DNA of 64,000 nt from NCBI GenBank assembly GCA_001599715.1, contig BCHU01000004.1:434001-498000 (forward strand), read 5' to 3'. The stretch comes from Phaeotremella fagi. Its lineage: Eukaryota; Basidiomycota; Tremellomycetes; Tremellales; Phaeotremellaceae. The notes below the pieces were generated by a model. It was not told the origin of the DNA. It did not search any database and saw only the letters and a program-made list of their open reading frames with translations. The position numbers and the translations under genes are program-made. Numbering within the stretch: position 1 is the stretch's first letter; every line of letters starts with the position of its first letter. Below, piece by piece: positions 24,524 through 36,031 of the stretch.

Positions 24524-25445
24524 CTAGATGTCATACATCATGTCCAAAGGATCTGTTTCATCAAAATGGTCAGTATAAATCAACGCAATAACCTCTAACT
24601 CACCCGTATCACTTGATTGTTCAACATCAGGCTCAACTTTGATTTTAACAGCAGGTGGTGGTATGACGGATCGACGTTTGACTGTAGATGAAGTCTGTGC
24701 GATTTTCTTGGTGCTGGAGGAAGGATTTGTTGAAGAGGATGGGTGATATCGATAGGGATTTGGAGGTTTCACAGGAACCTAGTATGGTCTCAGACGATTT
24801 CAATGCCATCATGACTTACATCAATTTCGTCCTCTTGAGATGAAGAGTCTTCAACACGACGTCTTCTTTTCATCAGTGACGGAGCTTTGACTGGGGTGAC
24901 AGAACGAGTCAGTTGGGTCGGTTCGGATGTCTTCTTTTTGTGAAGCGATTTCGTTGTACTCTGAGAATGTCATGAGCTCTCTTCCAACAGCAAAAACAAA
25001 GCTAAGAACGAACCGATGATGGGATGCTCGGCTGCGAAACTTCTCTTGGTCCACTCTTCTTCTTCTTTTCCTCGTTATCAACCTGTTCAACTACAGCTCG
25101 TTGAGCTTCAAATCCACCTCTAAACCTTTCAAATTTCGATTTCCATTCATCTCTTTCGATAGCCAGCTTCTCCTTCTCTTTCTGTTCCAACTGCATTTCC
25201 TTCTCCCAATCCATTTTAGAGGCTTGAAGTAATCGTTCAAGCTCACTGTTCCTTTCTTGACTCGATGCTAGCTCTTCTTCAATGTTGGCTAATTGGGATT
25301 CTGCTTTTCGTAGGGCACTGTTTTCTTTTTCTAATTCCGCTATTCGGACTTTATGTTCCTCTGTAGCTTGTATGACACCTCTATTTAGATAGGTTGACAA
25401 TTGTAGTTCATGGGTTAATTGTATTATTTGATTTTGAAGAGACAT
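24524..25445 (-). CDS. Hypothetical coiled-coil protein with basic nuclear-localisation-like motif
   Basis: Not recognised. Three exons, about 270 residues. Residues 1-120 form a continuous charged coiled coil (HKVRIAELEKENSALRKAES, then ELERLLQASKMDWEKEMQLE). A Lys-rich stretch follows (EEKKKKSG), then after the first intron a basic cluster MKRRRRVED that could serve for nuclear import, a Ser/Thr/Pro-rich segment with KIKVEPD, a sequence of the sumoylation-consensus type (psi-K-x-E), and an acidic tail ending DPLDMMYDI. Short N-terminal coiled coil plus basic disordered tail is seen in several chromatin or kinetochore proteins, but no specific family signature is present. It shares a 341-bp divergent promoter with the SNIP1-like gene. 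Confidence 0.7.
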
Positions 25446-25786
25446 GTTGAAAAGACGCGACGATAGGTTGTGAGAAAGATGATGAACCTCAAACGATATG
25501 GAAAGCTGGCGAGGAAGTTTGAGGTGGATATTTCCTGACAGATTGCAGATTTGTGTTGGAATTCCTTATCTGTGGATTGAATGTCGAATGGACGGATGTT
25601 GAATGGTAATGTGATGGATGATGTTAACGAGTAGAAAATGAAAACAACAACAACTCACACCTCTACGAATGGCAACAAATGTCAGGCACGGTTCAAGTAA
25701 GTAGGTAAGTTACTCAACTTTTCAATGAACTTTCCTCCATCTTCTTCTTTCTACAGCATCAAAAGTCCAACAGACCAACACATAAG
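25446..25786. promoter_or_regulatory. Divergent promoter region coiled-coil gene / SNIP1-like gene
   Basis: 341 bp between facing-apart start codons. No specific site recognised. An in-frame upstream Met at 25725 could extend the SNIP1-like protein by 21 residues. Confidence 0.4.
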
Positions 25787-25787
25787 C

Positions 25788-26915
25788 ATGCCTTCAAGAG
25801 ATAGTCCTCCCCATAACTCACGGAATAGACCAAGGTCACGCTCACCGCAACGCAGAGATAGCGGTTCCTTTCAGTCAAGAAGAAGATCACCACCACCTTC
25901 ATCTAATCGTCCACGAGATAATGGGTATGGATCAAGGAATGGAGGATCTAGTAGAGAATATGATGATCGACGAGGTGGAGGTAGAGATTCCAGTTATTCT
26001 GAAAGAGATAGAGAAAGGGAGAGAGTTGGAGAGAGGAAAAGATACGATTCAGATTCGAAAAGAGATGGTCCAAGAGGTGATGATGGGGTATATGTTTTCA
26101 TACCGATTCAGTTTACTTTGTCTGATATCTCTTCTCAGGAAATCGATAGACCACCCTCCGTTGAACCTGAAAAACCAAACTTTGGAAATTCAGGTTTATT
26201 GGCTAAAGAAACGAATACAGTTCAAGGTGTTCAACTGAAATACAACGAACCTCCTGAAGCAAGAAAACCTTTAAAGAATTGGCGATTGTATGTGTTCAAG
26301 GGGAAGGAACAAGTTGGTGAGTGGACTTCAGTCTCTCCTCTTACTTCTCCAAGAAGAGGATCGGTGTACTGATAGATGTATCAGATTTAATACATATATA
26401 TCGACAATCCGCCTATCTAGTTGGTCGAGATACTGTTGTACGTGACGACACTTTTACCTTCGGATATGTTGATAACACTGTGATAGGTCACAGATATCCC
26501 CGTTGCCCATCCATCTTGTTCGAAGCAACATGCTGCGATACAGTTCAGACAGATCACCGAAAAGAGTGAATTTGGAGATGTCAGCACTTCAGTCAAGTAA
26601 GTTACTCGTGGTATTGTTGAGTAAAATTTTGCTAATCATCCAAATTGCAGACCGTTCATCATCGATCTTGATTCCACCAACGGCACTCATGTTAACGATC
26701 AAGAGATACCCAAATCTCGGTAAGTAATCTTTCAGATCTGTGGTTCGTATGACCCGAGTTGAATTCATCCCTTTTTCAGTTATTATGAGTTACGAAATAG
26801 TGACGGTAAGCCTTGAACATCTTCTCACACATTAATCTGATCACTCCTCTTAGTCATAAAATTCGGGACTTCATCACGGGAATACGTGTTATTACACGAG
26901 GAAGCATCTTCTTGA
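25788..26915 (+). CDS. FHA-domain splicing factor, SNIP1/Pml1 family (RES complex)
   Basis: Pml1 is a subunit of the RES (retention and splicing) complex on the activated spliceosome; SNIP1 is the animal counterpart. About 260 residues in six exons. The N-terminal 110 residues are Arg/Ser-rich (RSRSPQRRDSGSFQSRRRSP). The conserved core starts NFGNSGLLAKETNTVQGVQL, then KYNEPPEARKPLKNWRLYVF, and the FHA domain has IHIYRQSAYLVGRD, the phosphopeptide-binding HPSCSKQHAAIQF, DLDSTNGTHVN and a last strand SREYVLLHEE. The Ser and His of SKQH and the Asn of TNGT, typical binding residues, are kept. Start is the Met of MPSRDSPPHNS. An intron interrupts the RD..V/DIP region with a GTACGT donor, consistent with the family alignment LVGRDxxVxDIPxxHPSCSKQHA. 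Confidence 0.9.
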
Positions 26916-27068
26916 GTGGATGATCTCAAGGCTTCATTGATCAACCCGCGAAAGATTATCCCCCTGAATCATAATGTCATAAATACATAGTAAATGGTCA
27001 TCATAAACGATCGAAAACGGAAATTATAAATGGGAAAACAACAATCTAAAAATATGTAAACAACATGA

Positions 27069-28935
27069 TCAAATCTCCCTCTTTTCCTCCTCGGCCTTCA
27101 TGGCTTCCATTTTAGTCTGTTTACTGGCCTCCTCGTTCTTTGCCTCTTGAGCCTCTGCGTTAGCAGCGCGGATAGTAGCTCTGACTCCAGGTAGATGGTC
27201 TCGCCAGATCTTCATGGCATTAGGCAGGTCTTTTTCTATTGCCTATCCAGTAACGTCAGTTGAGGTGACTTGAGATTCGAAGAAACGTACCTCCTGTCTC
27301 GCTTTACTTGTTGGATGCGTTCTTAATAAAGCGAATCTCTGCTCCACAGATATAGCCTGTCCAGCTTCAGCCGCATCTGCTTCAACGGCTGCCATGAGTT
27401 CCCATAAATCCAGTGCGGCTCTGGGATCATATCCAGCCATTGCCATTATCTACGCGGATATTGTCAGGAGAGCCGCTGTATCATTCGAAAAGACTTACGT
27501 CTAAACCAACTGCATCTGCCTCCATCTCCAATTTCCTGGAATTATTGGGTCAGAGTCGGTTCAATAAATCCTAATCAAAACTCACCTCGAATACGCTCTC
27601 TCTGCAACAACGTCATTGAGCCAATTAATGAATAATCCAGCTGAATCAGTGATGCTATGTTTTGTTAATTATATACTGTACAGTTGGCTTCAAAGCGTAT
27701 ACTCACAATGGGAAAGAGATCGTCAACGCAAATGACAATCCCCGTAAAACGTCAAAGGCAACAGCGGCAACGTTAAGAAACTAACAAAGTCAGTCATCCG
27801 TATTCATTGCAGAAAGGAGAACAAAGCTCACTCCCAGATTTTCAACACTATGCCTCTGAGCTACGTGTGCTATCTCATGTCCAAGTATACCCGCCAGTAA
27901 GGCATCGTCATCTGGTAATAGGTTGAGTAGACCTGTATACACGAAAACATCTTTGCTCGGTAAAGCAAATGCGTTGATTTGGGGCTAGAGAAAGATTGTT
28001 AGCAAGTCTCACTGATAACATATATTGTGTCAACTATTACTCACTAGATCGATCACATATAAATTCCAATCAGCCGATTCGAGATGTTTAAGAGGATTAC
28101 TGGATGCTGGTCGATAAGGCATGAAAGTACTACGAGCTGTGGCAGAAGGAGAGAACGCTTTTTCATTTCGTCCAGAACGATCGCTTCTGAATGCTTGACC
28201 AGCTTCTCGTTCTGACATGACTCTCGAGAGTTCTTGAGATTTTGGTGGCCAAGTAGCTCCACACACTACGTGATGTTCATTTTCTTCTAACGCGGTTACC
28301 AGACGGGTAGTAACTCTTGCTACCCGCTTGGATCTGGGATCCTCTGGGGGGAGAACAAGCGGACCGTCATTATGTAAGACCTCAGAGTGTCTGTGGGTCA
28401 GGTTAATGTGCAAATCCAAGACCTACTTCCTTCTTGACCAGGCCATCTCTTCTCCCTCTGACATTAACAGTAATCTCCATCTTCCAGTTCGAGGACTTTG
28501 GTCGAGACCAAGTGCGAAAACGATGCAAAGAGCGAATATCTAGTGAGAGATTAGTCACGGTGATTCACTGATTCCGAGAAACGTACGGGTATCTGGATCA
28601 GAAGGAATGAAGTTCTGCGGTATTTCTTCCATAACCTTTAATTCATAAGCGTCGTATTTGGTTAGACTGACTTACTTATATCTAAATACAAAGGGAAGAA
28701 ACAGTAGACTAAATCTTGTCACGTTAAGAAGTCCACTCTTGAGTGCTGGAAAAGCGACAAAAAAGACATCCTGCCGTCTTTTGGATGTATGAAAGATTCG
28801 ATTGAGAGATGGATGAAGAGAAACGTGTGGACTGACTGGTCTTCTATTGGTAGTATGAAGAAAGGCTAAAAGTATTGGTTTTCTTTGAGGTAGAGATCTG
28901 GATAGGCCTAGCCTCACTCTAGGGAGGAAAGACAT
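27069..28935 (-). CDS. OMA1: Mitochondrial inner-membrane zinc metalloprotease OMA1 (M48)
   Basis: OMA1 cleaves inner-membrane substrates such as OPA1-type dynamins under stress and overlaps with AAA proteases in quality control. About 450 residues over about ten exons. The N-terminus is Arg/Ser-rich without acidic residues (MSFLPRVRLGLSRSLPQRKP), a good mitochondrial presequence, followed by hydrophobic segments (FSLLFLPFVF; FALCIVFALGL). The M48 core has NAFALPSKDVFVYTGLL, the zinc-binding HEIAH in LLAGILGHEIAHVAQRHSVE, a hydrophobic segment (LSFALTISFPFIT), and the third ligand Glu in LEMEADAVGLDIMAMAGYDP, then RTHPTSKAR. All catalytic residues are present. The C-terminus is a charged Lys/Glu-rich helix (KMEAMKAEEEKREI) ending at the TGA at 27069-27071. 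Confidence 0.92.
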
Positions 28936-29475
28936 GACTGTGTTGGTATGGTATCTGTGTATGAAATTAAAGGTGAAATGTATGAATTACAGTATCATTG
29001 TTGAATGCACCTCAGCTTGCTTTGGATTTACCTTTATCAAGCTTAACAACAATAATATCCGCTATCAAAGCCACGTGGTAGGCAATCAGAGTCATACGTC
29101 ATACAAATTAGTGAAGTGTCAACAAGGTCAAGACAAGGTTCAAAGGTCTCCCTCACCTCATCCCATCTCAACATCTCGACCCATCTCAACCATGTCTCGG
29201 TCTATCAATTTCGAGTTCCTTTGAAGAATGTGAAATGAGTAAACTTTGCCCCATAAACCAGTATAAACTAGGTGCTACCGAGCTCTTCGTTACCAAAAAG
29301 GCAACAACACACCCGGACCTCAATAACCGAAAGCAGATTTGGTGGAGACGAGAAGACACCTCAGAAAAGGACTAACTTTGATCAGCTGCGTGGTTTCAAA
29401 TTTTGCCAATCTACGTCATGTTGACTTAGAAAGCATGGTGAAAAATGGTTATATCAACGTTGATTCTCAATAATT
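28936..29475. promoter_or_regulatory. Divergent promoter region OMA1 / secreted glycosidase-like gene
   Basis: 540 bp. The open frame at 28934-29224 on the plus strand has no domain. A CACGTG-type element (CCACGTGG, about 29072-29079) occurs; this E-box core is bound by bHLH factors in many fungi but is common by chance. Confidence 0.4.
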
Positions 29476-32198
29476 ATGTTGATTGGGTTACTGTATCAAA
29501 CAATGTTAATTCGACTAAGCCAACATCTCGTTCCAATTGTAGTCTTCTTTTCCTCTTTTGTGGCACAATTCTCACTTGCACAAAACACCACATCCACAAA
29601 TACTTCGAATCTTTCTTTTGGACCTGTAGCTTTCGCTGGGTACAACAATTATGTGTATCGAGATAACGTGACAGCCTGTCAGGTTGTCATCTCAAAGTAA
29701 GTTCGGTGTCTCATTGCATGGCTTGAGTGGAGAATAGAGACTTACATTATGTTTTTAGCAACGCATCAGCTTCAACCCCCTCAAGGTTCATCACTGCCTT
29801 CCCAGATGGGAATACAGGTGCTCTGGTCTATTTCATACCATCTGGAAACTCTTCGATACCACTTCTGACTACTCTGGATTTGCCGTCTGTCAAATCGGTT
29901 ACTAATTCCAGTACAAATCAAACAGGTATTCAAGGGAACATTTCAATCTCGAGTGATTTAACATTTGGCGTCACAATCAGTAAGTAGAAAGATTTCCTGA
30001 ATACTGACTTGGTATCTCAGTTGGAAGTGTAAGGACACTTCGAGACTACGTTGAAAGTGGAGGAACAGTATTTCATACTATCTTCAACTATACCTTAGGA
30101 CCTTATTCCAACACCAGTGTGACGTTAATAAGACCATGGATAAATGGAACCACAGTTCAATATCTCACTTTCGATGTACTTTCGAACGGGGCATTCCAAG
30201 TGGTACCATCAACCAACACAACTTTACCTCCCAATATCACCTTGACTCGTCCGACTCAAAACGCAAACGCGACATTACGGTTCACAAGTACATTCAATTT
30301 CACAGTTACTTCACCGTCAACGCCAACCGTACCCTATGTGGGACTTGGAAAGGAGTCGTTGTTCTTAACTCAAACTCCCACCAATGGTACACAAGCTCTT
30401 GGACAAGTGTTAAGTGCAATTCAGAATAACGGCTCGGCAGTAGCGGATCAACTAGCTTTCTTGGCTTACACCGATAAATTCCTTGCTGGAGGCTGGCGAT
30501 TCTTAACATGTAAGTGAGACACTGCAGCGTGTAACTGATTTTATAGATTTTGGCAGGGACACTATGCTTGCTTTAAGATTACTTCTCCCAGTTATATCTC
30601 AAACTTCGGCAGAAGCTATTCTTGGCGCAGTGATCGAGCGAACCAATTCAACAGGTACACTCTGTCACGAGGAAACGGTGAGTGATTAGAATCGTCTCCA
30701 TACTGATAGTCATAGATCGGAGACTACGCTTCATTTGTTAGTGAGTAACTGGAAAATTCTTCTTGAATCGTCACCTGACGGAAACTCTATTTAGACATGC
30801 AAGCCAACCTATCGAATCTTGGCAATACACCATCATACTCCTACGTCATGTTGGATACAGATTTTCTTCTCCTTCCAGTCTTGGCAGAGTATTTCCTCTC
30901 AACACCCCAAGGTCAAAATCGATCCACAGCTTTTTTAGCTCAAAATTCAACTCTGGTCAATGGAACCTTCCAACAACTTCTTCTCAAAAATGTTGATCAC
31001 GTTCTGAATCTATCCATGCCGTTTGCTTTGAACGCCACCAAGGCCAATTTGGTTCCAATTCGTGATCCAACAGTTGGAGATTGGAGAGATTCAAACACTG
31101 GCTTAGGCTACGGAATCTATCCATTCGACGTGAACGGTATGTACATGTTCGTTCATTTTTCACTGATGACTTTTCAGCCGCTTTGATACCGGCCGCTCTA
31201 CGAGCCATAGCGTCTTTATCTCAAGCAGGAATTCTTCCTTCAACTTATCAATCGAATGCAACTCAATACGCCACTGCTTGGGAACAACAAGCGTCGACAT
31301 TTTTCCAAGTATCCATATCGCCTTCAGATGCTTCGAATCGTCTGAACAATTATGTAACTACTGCCAATCTCAGCTCAACACTTCTGTACGGAGCAGGAAG
31401 TCTCAACGCGTCACTCAGTAATTCTACTTCTACATCCACAAACTCAAGTTTAGGCTGGGCAGCTAATAACCAGACTGTTGGCGGAGATGTTGGTAATTCG
31501 ACATTTTACGCTTTGTCCATCACGGCCAATGGGACTTTGGTAGAAGTTCAACATTCAGATCTAGGATTTGTTTTGCTATATGGAGACAACGTTCCTCAAG
31601 GTATAATCCAAGCGACAATAGAAGCAATGCAACCATATCCAAGAGGTGGGTCTTAGCTACGTATTGGCATGTACTGAATTGCTTATAGGACTGCTAACCA
31701 ACGTCGGTATGGTAGTCGCCAATGCAGCCTATGATCCAAACGTGACAGATATCTACACATTCAACAATTTGATGTATCACGGTGCAGTGTCATGGTCCTG
31801 GCAACAAGGCCTAATGGCTTCCGGAATCTCAAGACAACTTGGTCTCTGTGGATTGTCCAATTCCACTCAACTTGAGACCAGCGTTTCTGGTGAGTACGAT
31901 TCTTGAGACAAATTTAACTCTCAAAGGTACCCCTCCAACTTGGTGTTCAAACACAGCCTTGACCAGCGCTCTGCTTCAAGCTCAAACAAGACTCTGGGAT
32001 AGTATTGTGGGATCAGCTTCGGCGTTGTATACTGAAGTCTTGAGTCCCGTCTTTTCGAATGGAACCTTCACAATTGGAGATCTGGGTGCTATCAGCCCTA
32101 GTGGTACTGAGGGTGATGCGATTCAACTTTGGAGTTATGGTTTCTTAGCTCAGGTCGATCCCAGAACTGGGAAAGCTGTTGCTGCTGGTTTCCCTTAG
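29476..32198 (+). CDS. Secreted six-hairpin glycosidase-like protein (glycogen-debranching-like)
   Basis: Probably an extracellular carbohydrate-active enzyme with an (alpha/alpha)6 barrel; substrate unknown. About 730 residues in about ten exons. The N-terminus has a signal peptide: the second in-frame Met (29503) gives MLIRLSQHLVPIVVFFSSFV followed by AQFSLAQ, and is as likely a start as 29476. The mature protein has very many N-x-S/T sequons, supporting secretion. Family block: AFLAYTDKFLAGGWRFLTYF, then GRDTMLALRLLLP, then HEETIGDYASF, as in bacterial and fungal proteins labelled amylo-alpha-1,6-glucosidase-like. Further blocks: YSYVMLDTDFLLLPVLAEYF, PIRDPTVGDWRDSNTGLGYG, YPFDVNAALIPAAL and a C-terminal NLMYHGAVSWSWQQGLMASG. 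No separate binding module or GPI signal is seen at the C-terminus (..GKAVAAGFP). Confidence 0.8.
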
Positions 32199-32383
32199 TT
32201 GGAGCAATACGCTCAGAAGAATACAGAAGAAGAAGAAAAAGTTATAATCCGAAGGTACGTTCAAGTAATACAGCGAAAGTTGTTGCACAGGCAGTTGTAC
32301 AATACGATGGAATTTGCCGACTGTGAAGAGGAACGGACAATGTCTATACTGTATACTATTTTGTATCGTAATTTGTATGAACA

Positions 32384-33734
32384 TCACATTTTTGCTTTAA
32401 CTCGATCTTTGACTACACTTGGATCTAGAACGCTCTCTGGATAAGGCAGTATAAAAGATTTCAGATGATTTTCCCCTCCGTCGACAACCTGGGTTATGGT
32501 CAGTGATTGCAGACTGGTGTAATTGATCAGTTGATAATCGACCTACCATTACCGTTCCAGTTATCCAACTGGCCGCAGGCGAGAAAAGGAACAGTGCAGC
32601 ATTCGCAATATCATCTGCACTGGCGTCAATGGCCAACTTCATGAACATGGGAAAATAAAGTTTGACATACCTGTACTACCCTTTCGTCCAAGTGGAATCT
32701 CTTTCTCTGGTCTATGTCCCTTGGGTAGTAATTTATCCATTCCGACAGTACCACCAATAGGTCTAGGGTTGCCAGGAGAATGGTTAGCTGAAACACATTT
32801 GGGTGTTATCATAAACTCACCCAGGGGCAATGACATTGGATCTCACTCCAGCTGGTCCCTCCTCAACAGCTAAAGCTGCACTCAGAGCATCAACTCCAGC
32901 TTTTGCAGCACTGACGTGAGCTTGCCAAGGTGTTCCTCTGTTTTCGTTACTCTAGATTCAAACGTCATCACTGAATGTACAGAGGACACACCTATAATGT
33001 AAAGTTGCAGAGATATGTATATAAGCGCCATGGGACTTTTGAAGATGTGGAAGCGTTGCTTTGATGGTGTTATACGTCCCGAGCTAGGATTGCGTTCATT
33101 GATAACGTTTGTTACGGGTGGCTGAGGTTCACTCACCAAATCTATTTCTACGACCGCTTTGAACCCGTTTTCTGAAACCGCTGAGATCGGTGCCAGGCTG
33201 TATTCTAATTAGCAATGTTCAAGATCGCAGATGATAATTGAACTAACAAATTACCCGCCGCTCCTAATCTATGTTCAGTACAATCTACAAGAAATAACGA
33301 TGAAGACGCACCACAAACAGCAAAGTCTATCTTTCCATACCGTTCCAAAGTCTTTTTGACCGCATCCCTAACTTGTTGAGGATCCCTGACATCTGCTGAA
33401 GCTGCCAAACATTTTCTCTGGGTAGCCTTTTCCAAATTCTCCGCCGACTCATCTAACCCTTTCGCACTGTTTATTTTCCCATAAGCATTCTCGATCCTGA
33501 TGCTATGATATATTGACCTACTCCCTTCCAACTATCACCGTGTCACATCCGTATTCCATCATGGTTTTCGTTATTTGATAACATATCCCACTACGACCTA
33601 GAGGTTGGTTAGTAACGGACAACTGTATCATCAAAGATCTAATGCTGACCTCCAGTACAGAATAGGACTTTCCCTTTGAAGAGGTCAGGTTTGAAAGTTG
33701 ATCGACTATCTGAAGGTGGCGCTGATGTTGCCAT
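32384..33734 (-). CDS. SDR oxidoreductase, peroxisomal 2,4-dienoyl-CoA reductase-like
   Basis: Likely reduces 2,4-dienoyl-CoA with NADPH during beta-oxidation of unsaturated fatty acids (SPS19/DECR2 family). About 320 residues, six or seven exons. The Rossmann start is [20 protein letters not shown] (last Gly of the TGxxxGIG loop replaced by Cys). Later blocks: [30 protein letters not shown], and [14 protein letters not shown], where the usual SDR Tyr of YxxxK is absent, as in dienoyl-CoA reductases (S-x-x-x-K type), then [14 protein letters not shown] and [20 protein letters not shown]. The C-terminus reads ..KDRVKAKM; the last three residues AKM fit the loose type-1 peroxisomal signal [SAC][KRH][LM]. 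Start at 33734 gives [20 protein letters not shown]. Confidence 0.85.
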
Positions 33735-34445
33735 TGTTATATTTTATGGTTGAGGTTGAGAAGATTACTGAAGATTAGAGCAGAGATCGAAGAGATGCAC
33801 TACCAAGAGTTCGGTAACACTAGAAAATTAGCCGGAACCATAACAACACACTGAATCACGGTTACTCGTACAGTGGCTTTCGAGTGTGCGTGAAGAAGCT
33901 AAGTGATGTCTGTATTGACAAGAAGTTTTTGTAATGTAAAGTACAGCATGTCACGTTCCTACAAGCTATGTAGTATAGGTCAAGTTGTGGCTTCAAATCC
34001 CACTCCAAAGTTTGCAAAATTCATGTCGTAAGCAATCGAGGCATCCTCCGTCTATCGTTTGTGGCGGTCGGTTTTGGCGTGGTGCAAGCTTATCACAGAG
34101 ACCTGCATGTTCAAGGCTGGTCATAGCAGATGGGCTTGGAGAAAGATTGCCTTCCGATAAATGGCGAGATACGGATATGAGAGAAGACTACAAGTCCCGA
34201 CATCTGAAAGGAGAGAGCATTGCTTACCAAGCAGTGAAAACATCCTTTCTTCCGATGGCGACTTCCAATCGCTGAGAAGGCAAATTAGTTTTTTTGGTTA
34301 ACAAACAGTCTAACGGAGAGATAATTCTTCTTTCTTTCTTTTCCCCACAGCCTCAGATTTCAGTCTTTGCCACCAAGAAACAGAAACATCAATCTTTATC
34401 ACAATAAACAACAAGTCACAACCATCAATAAAGCGACATCCAATA
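33735..34445. other. Divergent spacer between SDR and orphan acidic gene
   Basis: 711 bp. No supported gene; the plus-strand open frame at 33985-34275 has no domain. A sequence resembling a tRNA T-arm near 33993-34009 lacks a matching 5' acceptor and is rejected. The last 100 bases before the next start are CT/A-rich like a 5' leader. Confidence 0.45.
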
Positions 34446-35754
34446 ATGTCAAATCCCGAATTACCAGCTATAGGTCAAGAAGCATGGGACGATTATAAAA
34501 ATCAGATTGGTGAATTCAAGGCGATGGGGGGACTGGGTAAGCGATTTGCACAGGCTTACGCTTCCTGGATGCAGCATACAGCCGACATCACCGATTGTAA
34601 TCTAGAAACAATGATCCGCTATTCATCACATCCCTCAAAAAACCCTATCATGAAAGCCGACATCAAGCATATGTTCACAGCGCTATACGAAGGAAATTGG
34701 ATTGATTGTAAGTCCATATGAGTTTTGCGCCATCACTGTCTGCACACGTTCGGCACTGACCTAGCTTGTTTGCTGTAGCTATGTTCAAAAAAGATATCAC
34801 GACGAAAATCGACAAAGTACCGAGAACAGTCTCTACGACTCTTATGCAACGTTTTCGGGAGATTTCTTCTCAGCTCTCAAAGACGGGCTCACTGAGCTCC
34901 AAGCAGGTGGCACACAAATGGGGATGGCCGTCCCATCAATCGAGTTCCTCAAATCTATCCCTCAGTTCACTCGCAACGCAGCTTTCAGCAAAGACTATCA
35001 TTTTGGGGTGCAATCTGTTCTCATCAATTTCGCATGGGAACAAATCAACAAAGGTGCTTTCGATGCAAACAAAGTCCTCCCGTACGAAGATACAGTCGTT
35101 GTCCCATTTCAGGCATCTGTCGAAGACTGCCCAGAAGACGAAGACTTCGAAATGGTAGAAATTCCCGATGAGAAGCCGAAAAAGCTAGTCTCCGAAGAAT
35201 ACACCAAAGAAGAACTCGACCGTGGTTTGTTTGAAGACCTCATGTCCGACCGCGCCATCAAACAATACAAGGGTATCGACACATATTTCAAAGTTCTCAA
35301 TGACTTCGAACCTCAACTCTCGTCCAATGAGAAATTCGATATCACCCAACGATTTCTCAATCGCCACGTACGCCACAACCCTTCAGCATGGAGTTTCGGT
35401 GATAAATCAGACAATGTTAAAACTATTATCAAGACCATCAAGGAAAATCTAGATAGCGGTACCGCAGGTACCTTAGGTTCTGTAGTTCAAGAAGAGTTTG
35501 AGTCTGCAGCAGATGCTTTGATTGCCGACATTTCAGAGAAGGTGGAGGAACTTCGCCGACTTGAAGAGATGATGGGGGAGGGTTTCATCGACCTTATGTC
35601 AAGATTAGGAGAGCACGCAGCCTCGTTTGGTGAGACTGCTACGAACCAGGTCGTGGATGATGAGTATATGGAGTCTGAACAGTCTGATGACAACGAGGCT
35701 GCTACGAACGAGGTCGTTGCTGATGAGTCTGATGCGTCTGATGATACTGAATGA
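34446..35754 (+). CDS. Orphan acidic protein of unknown function
   Basis: Not recognised. Exon 1 (MSNPELPAIGQEAWDDYKNQ.., about 88 residues) and a long exon 2 (about 325 residues) are both clearly coding, giving about 413 residues. Exon 2 contains DSYATFSGDFFSALKDGLTE, VPFQASVEDCPEDEDFEMVE, a helical middle (FNRHVRHNPSAWSF in frame as RFLNRHVRHNPSAW) and a helix EKVEELRRLEEMMGEGFIDL, then a very acidic tail with two copies of an ATN(Q/E)VV.DE unit. No signal peptide or membrane segment. The junction is odd: the strong GTAAGT donor at 34708 does not keep frame with exon 2, whereas a weak GTCCAT donor at 34712 with the TAG acceptor at 34776-34778 does. Either the weak site is used or the gene carries a frame lesion. 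Confidence 0.65.
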
Positions 35755-36031
35755 AGATTTCAGGGGAAATGCGTCTTGGAATAGTGTTTGAGGAAGTACA
35801 TAATAATGTAGTATGCTGAGATATGAATTTGGTGAAACAAGGAAGCTCTTCCACCCTCGGTGAAATCGTACATTTCCCAGACATACACAATCACACTGAG
35901 CGGTATTTCCTACTCAATTCATCTTTTGCATCTTGTAACATAATAACCCTTCAATTTATTATCCACAACTTATTGTTCCTTTCCCATTTCTCCTACTAAG
36001 TAATCAGACCGAATTGCTATGAGCAAATCAT

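Noticed and set aside
32950..33130. Missing catalytic Tyr in the SDR as a sign of a dead enzyme
   Set aside because: 2,4-dienoyl-CoA reductases normally lack this Tyr and use the S-x-x-x-K arrangement seen here.
33985..34020. Second T-arm-like sequence (GGCTTCAAATCCCAC) and the 96-residue open frame over it
   Set aside because: No 5' acceptor strand pairs with the 3' side, one stem pair fails, and the open frame has no domain.
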